Shown here: positions 46,526 to 52,908 of the stretch, one piece after another | How the letters are laid out: each line of letters starts with the position of its first letter | Position numbering within the stretch: position 1 is the first letter of the stretch | Source: Idiomarina tyrosinivorans | GTDB lineage: Bacteria; Pseudomonadota; Gammaproteobacteria; Enterobacterales; Alteromonadaceae | NCBI RefSeq assembly: GCF_003987475.1 | Contig: NZ_PIQH01000007.1 | Location: 62,001 to 126,000 of the forward strand | Direction of reading: 5' to 3' | Length of the DNA stretch: 64,000 nucleotides | Notes under the pieces: generated by a model | Database searches by the model: none | Seen by the model: only the letters and a program-made list of their open reading frames with translations | What the model was told of the DNA's origin: nothing | Position numbers and translations under genes: made by a program

Positions 46526-48220
46526 CTACCAATCCTCCAACTGCTGAAAATCTTTAATCCGTTCGCGTTGCAGGGCTAGGGCTTCAAATACGTCGTCGTA
46601 GCTGTTGTTATGGTTGCCCAAGTTCGGTAGCGCGAGTGTGGCTTGAGTAAAGAATTCATTAGTCTGTTCGCCCCAGCCTTGCTGCCACCAATAAAGAATG
46701 CGTTGTCGCGACGCTTGCAGGCGTTTTGAGGTTGGTAGCTTATCCGATTTCTGACCGTTCGCTGCAGTAGTCGTTGGCAGTAGATTCCACAAGTCGTTGT
46801 TCGGCCAGCGTGCGAAGGGTAAGGCGTGGTCGATAGCATAATTTGATGCTGAAAGCTTATCGTCAGTCCAACAACAGTGCAGTGGATGGTTTGCCATCAG
46901 TTCTTCTGCACGCTTTCTTACGCGGGCTGTCGTCCGCTTTGGGTCTTCCCAATGCAAGGCGTTTAGGTAGTCCAGTTTGGTTAGCTGCTTTGCCCTATTG
47001 TTTTCGTAGCCTGCCATGAGTACGGCCCATTCGTTCACTAGAGCCGGCTCTATCCAAACACTAAATCGTGTCAGTGAATCCCAGATATGTCGCGGTACAC
47101 TAAACTGGCCAAATGCTGAGAGAAAATCCAGGTCCAAACAAAACGCGTTTTTAGGCTGTGAGTGACGTGCCAGCGCTACGTCAAACACCGCGGTCTGGCT
47201 GTTGGGTAAGGTAATATATTTCGCCGGCATGTTTTTGATAGTGGCCGAGATATCTTTTAATGCTCGAAACAGGCCTTGCCCGAGGGCATCATCGCTATAG
47301 CTGGCACCAATATAAAAATCGTTATTGCTGTAAGGCGTTAGTACTTTCCAGCCGGTGTCCTTGATAAACCCGATGCCGCTTGAGCTGCCTTGTTGCATAC
47401 CATATTGGTCAATTAACGGTTTATACAGTTTTAACCAATAAAGCGCGACCAGCCCCATAGGCAGCGCAACATGCGTATCGGACTGATCAATGACCGCGCC
47501 CGGGTGTCCTTCGGCAATGCGCAGCAGCGCGCGTAATAGCGCCACCTTGTAAGTCGACGATTTGTTGTCGTTCACCACAATATTTCTGAGTAATGGAAAA
47601 GCGCCGGTACCGTCATCAGGCAGGGTGAGTAATACGGTTTGCCAGCTTACGTCGTTGCGGCCGAGTTCGTCTTTTTGATTGGCTGGCGTTAGTAGTCGGT
47701 AGGTCAGGCCAAACTGCTTGGCAAATTCTGCCAGTTCGCTCGCCGATACCGGGTGCATGGTGCGTTCGTCATGGCAACTTCCATGACGAAGCGATATCAC
47801 CAGTTTGCCGTTGGGCTTTAATAAACTGCTTAATTTGCGGATACAGCGTTCCCGGGACGAGGGTGCTATGTGCATCCAGACGGCGCTTAGCAAGATCAAA
47901 TCAAACTTGGTTTGTAGTGCGAATATTTTGCTTAATTCTGGTAGCTGGTCGTCGACCCAATGTATGGGTTTGCGTGTAGCTACTTGGTATTTGGGTGATG
48001 CCTCGCGCAACTCTGCCGCAGGTTCAACAGCAACAACCGTCAGCCCTTTGGCGGCGAGGTATCGTGCGTCACGTCCTGACCCTGCACCGACATCGAGGAC
48101 CATGCCTTCGCTCGGGATATGTTCTAACCAGTCTTTATGCACGGCCTCAAACGGCACATCATCGTATTGTGCCGCTAGGGTTTCTGCGTTTTTGCTGTAG
48201 AACGAAATATTGTTATCCAT
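46526..48220 (-). CDS. SAM methyltransferase fused to an HNH nuclease
   Basis: Encodes 564 aa. Residues ~1-200 are a class I methyltransferase: motif I VLDVGAGSGRD (41-51), then FDLILLSAVWMHI and LLKPNGKLVISLRHG. It lacks the (N/D)PPY motif of DNA adenine/cytosine-N4 enzymes, so small-molecule, protein or RNA methylation is more likely. A middle domain begins STYKVALLRALLRIAEG (~225-245), a segment I recall from other HNH proteins. The C-terminus is an HNH domain: CCW (449-451), IDHALPF (His465), NLLP (Asn479) and NGQK (488-491). It converges with the SEC-C gene. The combined function is unknown. Confidence 0.8.
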   Translation of the reverse strand: MDNNISFYSKNAETLAAQYDDVPFEAVHKDWLEHIPSEGMVLDVGAGSGRDARYLAAKGLTVVAVEPAAELREASPKYQVATRKPIHWVDDQLPELSKIFALQTKFDLILLSAVWMHIAPSSRERCIRKLSSLLKPNGKLVISLRHGSCHDERTMHPVSASELAEFAKQFGLTYRLLTPANQKDELGRNDVSWQTVLLTLPDDGTGAFPLLRNIVVNDNKSSTYKVALLRALLRIAEGHPGAVIDQSDTHVALPMGLVALYWLKLYKPLIDQYGMQQGSSSGIGFIKDTGWKVLTPYSNNDFYIGASYSDDALGQGLFRALKDISATIKNMPAKYITLPNSQTAVFDVALARHSQPKNAFCLDLDFLSAFGQFSVPRHIWDSLTRFSVWIEPALVNEWAVLMAGYENNRAKQLTKLDYLNALHWEDPKRTTARVRKRAEELMANHPLHCCWTDDKLSASNYAIDHALPFARWPNNDLWNLLPTTTAANGQKSDKLPTSKRLQASRQRILYWWQQGWGEQTNEFFTQATLALPNLGNHNNSYDDVFEALALQRERIKDFQQLEDW

Positions 48221-48285
48221 TATGGTGACGTTGCTTTTTCTCTTAATCCATTGATTACACCATACACCTAGACAAAAGCCGAGAC

Positions 48286-48582
48286 ATGCGCAAATCCGAT
48301 AAAAAAATGGAAAACCAGATTATTCAGCGGCTTACCGACGTGTGTGAGACTATGAAACCGCAGTTGTCCGGGTTTATTTGGTTAACCCACACCGTCGACT
48401 ATCAGCGCTTCCCTGCCAGTTTAACCGTGACGCTGGTATTTAATGAAGAGGTCGCGGAGTCGGTGCTGATGGAGGAATTCAAACAGCTAATTCCGTTGGT
48501 ACAGCACGCCCTCAAACCGGTGATTGGCAAACACCTACCTGCCAAGCAAATCGAAGCGCGGCGCGAACACCGTCTGCATTAA
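48286..48582 (+). CDS. Conserved-looking hypothetical protein
   Basis: Encodes 98 aa, soluble and basic at both ends (MRKSDKKMENQIIQRL; KQIEARREHRLH). TDVCETMKPQLSGFIWLTHTV and VTLVFNEEVAES suggest a compact alpha/beta protein. I recall similar short proteins in related genera, some loosely called Fis-family regulators, but no HTH is evident. The ATG at 48286 has only a weak ribosome site; ATG 48307 is an alternative. It precedes the BlaI-like gene by 107 bases. Confidence 0.65.
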   Translation: MRKSDKKMENQIIQRLTDVCETMKPQLSGFIWLTHTVDYQRFPASLTVTLVFNEEVAESVLMEEFKQLIPLVQHALKPVIGKHLPAKQIEARREHRLH

Positions 48583-48627
48583 TCAACCGCCCACCTAAAA
48601 AAAGTCCGAAAAATATTTGCTTTATTC

Positions 48628-48643
48628 GACTACATCTGTAATC
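48628..48643. promoter_or_regulatory. BlaI-type operator dyad 1
   Basis: GACTACATCTGTAATC has the TACA..TGTA symmetry of BlaI/MecI operators. It overlaps a plausible promoter (TTGCTT at 48617-48622, TAATCT at 48639-48644). Its partner at 48656-48671 is nearly its exact inverted copy, centre distance 28 bp. Confidence 0.7.
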
Positions 48644-48655
48644 TTTGGCCTTAAG

Positions 48656-48671
48656 GATTACATGTGTAGTC
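48656..48671. promoter_or_regulatory. BlaI-type operator dyad 2
   Basis: GATTACATGTGTAGTC matches the reverse complement of dyad 1 at 14 of 16 positions and itself has TACA..TGTA symmetry. It lies 18 bases before the blaI-like ATG, so bound repressor would block transcription start or elongation. Autoregulation by the downstream BlaI-like protein is inferred. Confidence 0.7.
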
Positions 48672-48689
48672 AGTTTAAGGAAGCGAAGG

Positions 48690-49085
48690 ATGCCGTCAAA
48701 CATTGATATTTCAAATGCCGAATTGGAGATCTTGAATGTCCTCTGGGAGTCGTCACCTCAGTTCTCGGCGGATATTGTGAAAACCGTTCAGCAAACCAAC
48801 GATTGGCACGAGAAAACGATTAAGACTTTGCTGAGCCGCTTGGTGAACAAAGGCGCAATTGATTTTCATAAGTCGGGGCGAGCCTATCGGTACTTTCCGT
48901 TGGTTGATCAAAAGGACTACCAAACCAAGGTCAGCTCGACCATTGTCGACCGCCTTTTTTCTGGGCGCCTATCCGGTTTAGTCTCGGGGTTTGCGCAGCA
49001 GCGGAATTTAAGTCGTGAAGATGTGGAGTCGTTAAAACGCATTATTGCCGACTGGGAGCAGCAACAGGAGCAGAGCGATGATTAA
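48690..49085 (+). CDS. BlaI/MecI-family transcriptional repressor
   Basis: From ATG 48690 the protein is 131 aa. The winged helix is typical: ISNAELEILNVLWESSPQ, then WHEKTIKTLLSRLVNKGAI and SGRAYRYFPLV. BlaI repressors are cleaved after a signal from a BlaR1-type membrane protease, here the next gene, which starts 8 bases inside this one. No beta-lactamase gene is nearby, so the signal is probably not a beta-lactam. AAGGAAGCGAAGG precedes the ATG. Confidence 0.92.
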   Translation: MPSNIDISNAELEILNVLWESSPQFSADIVKTVQQTNDWHEKTIKTLLSRLVNKGAIDFHKSGRAYRYFPLVDQKDYQTKVSSTIVDRLFSGRLSGLVSGFAQQRNLSREDVESLKRIIADWEQQQEQSDD

Positions 49086-50304
49086 ACTGCTCGTAGGCTA
49101 CACTCTAGCCATTTCATGTGCCTGCCTGGTGTTACTGATATTCCATAAAGGGTTACTCAATTTATTGGGTGCCAAAACCCTCTATAACCAATGGTTGGTT
49201 ATGCCGCTTATTGCGACTTTAGCCATTGCAAGCCCTTGGCTAGCCCCGGCGCTACAATCGGTGTGCATAGCAATGGGTATTTCGGTGCTACCGACCTTTG
49301 CGGCCATTGTGGGTTATGCCGGCAATAATTCTGCGGTTACAGCAAATATTACAGATAGCTCATGGTCAACCATCACAACGGTTTGGCTATGCGGTGCAAT
49401 GGCAATGCTAGCCGTAACAATTGTAGAAGCTGCTGTATTGTCGGGTCGTGGCAGCACGCATATCGGTCGACTGCGATTACAGCGCACTAAAAGCATCACA
49501 ACGCCAGGCATATTTGGATGGCTGACCCCCACCATTCAACTGCCCCAACACTTTAGCCGCAGTTATACCGCCGAGGAACGCCGACTCATTCTGCGCCACG
49601 AGCTCATGCATTGGCGTCGCGGCGACACCCGCATCAATTTACTGGCTTGGCTGTTGGTCTGCTCGCAATGGTTTAATCCGTTGGTGTGGCTGAGCTACCG
49701 TCGCTTCCGTGCCGACCAAGAATTAGCCTGCGATGCTGATGTGTTGGCGCAATTTAGCCATGACGATGCTTCATCTGGCACTTTGGCCTATGCCGAGGCA
49801 TTACTGAAAACCACGATTCATTCATCCCGAGATAAAGGCTTGGTACATCTAGGCCTTTGTAGTACTCACTATGGTTATCATCAAGGGAGAGTTACCATGA
49901 TCAAAGAACGTTTAATGCAATTAAAACAGCGCCACACGGTGCGTCGTGCTCCAGCTCTTGTGAGTGGGCTACTGGTTTGTTCGTTAGCAGTTATTTGGCA
50001 GCTACCTGCGCATTCAGAATCTAGCCAGGCGTCTGCGGCAGACAATAATAAGCCGCTAATACCCACGTTACGCGTTGAGCCGCGGTACCCGCAGCAAGCG
50101 GTGGAACAGGGTATTGAGGGGCATGTGGATCTGTCATTTGTGGTCAATGATGAAGGCAAACCGTCGCAAATTAAGGTGCTAGATTCGCAACCAGAGGGCG
50201 TGTTTGATAGGGCGGTAATAGCTGCACTTGAGCGCTGGCGCTATGTTCCGCAAGACAACAAGCCCATGCAAGTTCGCATGCAAATGAAGCTCGATAAAGA
50301 CTAA
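49078..50304 (+). CDS. BlaR1-like M56 metallopeptidase with C-terminal TonB domain
   Basis: From ATG 49078 the protein is 408 aa. Three or four N-terminal membrane helices surround a cytoplasmic M56 domain with the zinc motif HELMH (174-178). After a further helix (~305-320) comes a periplasmic TonB C-terminal domain: PRYPQQAVEQGIEGHVDLSF and RAVIAALERWRYVP. There is no penicillin-binding sensor domain as in BlaR1; the TonB-like domain takes that place and may sense an envelope partner. It forms a repressor-protease pair with the upstream BlaI-like gene. Confidence 0.88.
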   Translation: MIKLLVGYTLAISCACLVLLIFHKGLLNLLGAKTLYNQWLVMPLIATLAIASPWLAPALQSVCIAMGISVLPTFAAIVGYAGNNSAVTANITDSSWSTITTVWLCGAMAMLAVTIVEAAVLSGRGSTHIGRLRLQRTKSITTPGIFGWLTPTIQLPQHFSRSYTAEERRLILRHELMHWRRGDTRINLLAWLLVCSQWFNPLVWLSYRRFRADQELACDADVLAQFSHDDASSGTLAYAEALLKTTIHSSRDKGLVHLGLCSTHYGYHQGRVTMIKERLMQLKQRHTVRRAPALVSGLLVCSLAVIWQLPAHSESSQASAADNNKPLIPTLRVEPRYPQQAVEQGIEGHVDLSFVVNDEGKPSQIKVLDSQPEGVFDRAVIAALERWRYVPQDNKPMQVRMQMKLDKD

Positions 50305-50451
50305 CTCCTGTCAGCCAATAAACCAGTGCTTATGCATTATGTGTGAGCACTGGTCCCTCATTTCACAAAACCCTACTCATATTGTGGTATTATTCCTCAT
50401 CAGAATACGGACGTTTGTTTGGCCGTTGTATTGCCTAACGAGGAAGAGAAA

Positions 50452-50793
50452 ATGACTGGCCCATTACCCCCATGTCCAAAATGCGGTTCGGAGTATGCCT
50501 ATGAAGACCGCAACTTGCTGGTTTGCCCTGAATGCGGCAATGAGTGGGTGGCAGGTAGTGAAACAGCTAGCGACGATGAACTTGTAGTAAAAGACGCGCA
50601 CGGCACGCAATTGAAAGACGGCGACTACGTTACGCTGATTAAAGATTTGAAGGTAAAAGGAACCTCAGCAACCGCGAAAATAGGTACCAAAGTAAAAATT
50701 GGTCGACTCGTCGAGGGTGACCATAATATCGACTGCAAAATCGATGGCATTGGCCCGATGAAGTTAAAATCCGAGTTTGTGAAAAAGGCCTGA
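50452..50793 (+). CDS. yjdM: YjdM/PhnA zinc-ribbon protein
   Basis: From ATG 50452 the protein is 113 aa (E. coli YjdM: 111). A zinc ribbon CPKC...CPEC covers residues ~8-30; the C-terminal PhnA domain has [20 protein letters not shown] and [20 protein letters not shown]. Despite the phnA name it is not needed for phosphonate use; its role is unclear. GAGGAAGAG precedes the ATG. Confidence 0.93.
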   Translation: MTGPLPPCPKCGSEYAYEDRNLLVCPECGNEWVAGSETASDDELVVKDAHGTQLKDGDYVTLIKDLKVKGTSATAKIGTKVKIGRLVEGDHNIDCKIDGIGPMKLKSEFVKKA

Positions 50794-50838
50794 ACAAACG
50801 AAAAACAAAGGTATTTTATAGGCTCTATTATGTGCGGC

Positions 50839-50946
50839 TCAGTCGCGCGACAGGGTTTTAATCAGGTGCCAACCGAATGCGGTTTTCACTGGGCCGTGAA
50901 CTTCGCGGGTTTTGACCAAAATATGTAGTGCCTGCGCGCTCGCCAT
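50839..50946 (-). pseudogene. ppiC: Internally deleted parvulin (ppiC) remnant, 35 codons
   Basis: An intact ATG (50944-50946) with CAGGAG upstream opens a 35-residue frame: MASAQALHILVKTREV joined to HGPVKTAFGWHLIKTLSRD, stop TGA. These are the first and last strands of PpiC-type peptidyl-prolyl isomerases (about 93 aa); the central ~55-60 residues with the catalytic core are missing, in frame. The product cannot be an active isomerase. The near-repeat GTCAAAACC / GTGAAAACC flanks the junction region. Too short for most gene callers, it could still be translated. Confidence 0.75.
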
Positions 50947-51046
50947 GCTCTGCTCCTGTCTGTTGCTGTAGCACTATTATTGTACCCTTTTGTGAGGCCA
51001 GTTTGCGATATAATGCGCAGCAACGTTCCTCAAACAAACACGAGTT

Positions 51047-51265
51047 ATGCAAAAGCCACCGTTACCTACCGGCAAGTACCAGCATTACAAAGGTCCGTTT
51101 TATCAAGTGATAGACGTTGTCCGCCACTCCGAAACCGAAGAATGGTTAGTCCTTTATAAGCCGCTTTACGGTGACCAAGATCTTTGGGTTCGCCCCTACG
51201 ACATGTTTGTCGAAACCGTGGAAATAAACGGTACTGCACAACCGCGATTCACCTTCGTGAACTGA
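51047..51265 (+). CDS. DUF1653-family small protein
   Basis: Encodes 72 aa: PTGKYQHYKGPFYQVIDVVRHSETEEWLVLYKPLYGDQDLWVRPYDMF (read in parts) is the DUF1653 core, a small beta-rich domain of unknown function. A perfect TATAAT at 51009-51014 lies 32 bases before the ATG, without a convincing -35. It is divergent from the ppiC remnant. Confidence 0.88.
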   Translation: MQKPPLPTGKYQHYKGPFYQVIDVVRHSETEEWLVLYKPLYGDQDLWVRPYDMFVETVEINGTAQPRFTFVN

Positions 51266-51344
51266 CAAAATAGTTCACTTCTGCTATAACATAATAAACG
51301 CATATATATAATCGATGCATAAAACACTGCATTTTGCGAAGTAA

Positions 51345-51363
51345 TTATATATTTTATATATAA
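51345..51363. promoter_or_regulatory. Perfect 19-bp dyad in AT-rich region before yjjJ
   Basis: TTATATAT-TTT-ATATATAA is a perfect palindrome inside a very AT-rich stretch (about 51285-51400). It lies 85 bases before the HipA-like gene, which carries its own HTH. It could be an autoregulatory operator or simply low-complexity AT DNA. Confidence 0.35.
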
Positions 51364-51447
51364 AACAATATTTTATATTTTTAATAATCAATGCAAAAAT
51401 GCGCCGTATTTTGATCTTTCGGAAGCACTATTTAGCGAGAAAAGTGT

Positions 51448-52824
51448 GTGTCAAAGTTAACAGATAACATTATTTTAACGCTTAAGCTTGAGCCAAAGTC
51501 TGCTGCAAGTTTAGCGAGACAGTTAGGTGTGGATGGAACGACGATTAGCCGTCAATTGGCAAAATTATCGTCCCAAGTGCTAAAGGCTGGTGAGGGCAGG
51601 TCTACAAGGTGGTTTTTGCGTAGAACACTCCCTCAGTTCAATGGCGCTACGTCACTGCCTATCTATCGGGTAAATCGTAATGGAGAGGCCGAAAAGATGG
51701 CCGAACTTTACAGTGTGTATCCTGCGAACTGCTATTTGGTGCAGTATTTTCGCTTCGAATCTGACGCCAATAAATCTGTTAGCGAATGGAAGTTCTATGA
51801 GTCGCTTCCTTGGTGGCTTTCCGATATGCGACCTCAAGGGTTTCTGGGGCGCTTGTTTGCGAAGCGCTTAGCAGAGCAATCCGAACGAGTAGATACAGAC
51901 CCTCGAGCTTGGTCCGATGATGATGTATTGGCGATGCTAGCAAAATACCCGCAAGACCATATTGGCAATTTATTGATTGGCGCTGATGCTTATCAGCGTT
52001 GGTTAAATGCACCAGTGAAAAAGTCCATAAACGACAACGATGCCTCTCTTATGGCAGAGCAAATTGCCAGTGGCGAGCATTTCGATTCATCTGCCAGAGG
52101 AGAGCAGCCAAAGTTTACTGGAAAACTTGGAGACGCTGAATGCATCGTTAAGTTCTCGGGGCGAATCAGTGGCGACCAGACCGATTCGGTTGCTAGGCGT
52201 TGGGCCGATCTATTGCACGCTGAGGCTATATCATCTCATGTGATGAACCGCTCTGACTTCCTAAAAGCGGCACATAATCGCAGTTTCTGTGCTAACCACA
52301 GGGTGTTGCTTGCTTCTAGACGTTTTGATCGGTTGAATAATGGTGGCAGAGTAGGCGTGGTTTCATTCCTAAGTCTTGAGGCAGAGTTTGTTGGGAAGGG
52401 GCTGCAGTCATGGCCTGAAGTTGCAGACGAATTGCAGGCGCAGCGAGTAATTACTGCCGAAGCAACTAATCAGTGCAAAATAGCTTGGGCATTTGGCCAA
52501 CTTATTGCGAACTCAGATATGCACCTTGGCAATGTATCCGTAGAAAATTGCGGTGGTCGACCGCTGTCATTAGCACCTATCTATGACATGCTCCCAATGC
52601 ACTTTTCTCCAAAGCCTAATGGAGACTTGCCGTCTTCGGTGTTCCCGATTAGAACAACTGCCCGTGTATCAAAAGTCTGCTGGCAAGCGGCTTATCAGAT
52701 GGCCTTGGACTTCTGGCATAACGTGTTAGAAAGCGCGGATGTTAGTGAACACTTCAAAATTCTAGCCAGACAGCAGCTCGCAGCAGTAGATGAATTTTCT
52801 TCGGTCATCAATCGTATGGCGTAG
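51448..52824 (+). CDS. yjjJ: HipA-like serine/threonine kinase with fused HTH (YjjJ)
   Basis: Encodes 458 aa starting at GTG 51448. Residues ~1-60 are an HTH (SAASLARQLGVDGTTISRQL), absent from classical HipA, whose antitoxin HipB is separate. The kinase part has ASRRFDR, the catalytic loop ANSDMHLGN (Asp357, Asn362) and the Mg2+-binding YDMLP (Asp380), all intact. This is the layout of E. coli YjjJ, a HipA-family toxin homologue. HipA kinases inactivate glutamyl-tRNA synthetase; the target here is unknown. No hipB is adjacent. The upstream region is very AT-rich. Confidence 0.88.
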   Translation: MSKLTDNIILTLKLEPKSAASLARQLGVDGTTISRQLAKLSSQVLKAGEGRSTRWFLRRTLPQFNGATSLPIYRVNRNGEAEKMAELYSVYPANCYLVQYFRFESDANKSVSEWKFYESLPWWLSDMRPQGFLGRLFAKRLAEQSERVDTDPRAWSDDDVLAMLAKYPQDHIGNLLIGADAYQRWLNAPVKKSINDNDASLMAEQIASGEHFDSSARGEQPKFTGKLGDAECIVKFSGRISGDQTDSVARRWADLLHAEAISSHVMNRSDFLKAAHNRSFCANHRVLLASRRFDRLNNGGRVGVVSFLSLEAEFVGKGLQSWPEVADELQAQRVITAEATNQCKIAWAFGQLIANSDMHLGNVSVENCGGRPLSLAPIYDMLPMHFSPKPNGDLPSSVFPIRTTARVSKVCWQAAYQMALDFWHNVLESADVSEHFKILARQQLAAVDEFSSVINRMA

Positions 52825-52839
52825 CGATATCAAGCCAAT

Positions 52840-52870
52840 AAAAAAAGCCCCAACCAAAATGGCTGGGGCT
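52840..52870 (-). terminator. Terminator of the TonB-dependent receptor gene
   Basis: On the minus strand AGCCCCAGCC pairs with GGTTGGGGCT around a short AT loop, followed by seven T. It lies 39 bases after the receptor stop and also 16 bases after yjjJ on the other strand. Confidence 0.9.
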
Positions 52871-52908
52871 AACGTCGCTGTCACGTTCCAGCGTTCACAC
52901 AACTCGGT

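Noticed and set aside
46526-48220. Restriction-modification enzyme
   Set aside because: The methyltransferase part lacks the (N/D)PPY or PC motifs of DNA methylases and there is no specificity subunit nearby.
40933-48240. Prophage or integrative element
   Set aside because: No integrase, tRNA attachment site, phage structural gene or flanking direct repeat could be found.
48690-50304. Beta-lactam resistance module
   Set aside because: No beta-lactamase or penicillin-binding sensor domain is present; the periplasmic part is a TonB-like domain.
50858-51052. Alternative 64-codon minus-strand frame over the ppiC remnant
   Set aside because: Its translation shows no parvulin motif; the frame from 50946 to 50839 does, with its own ribosome site.
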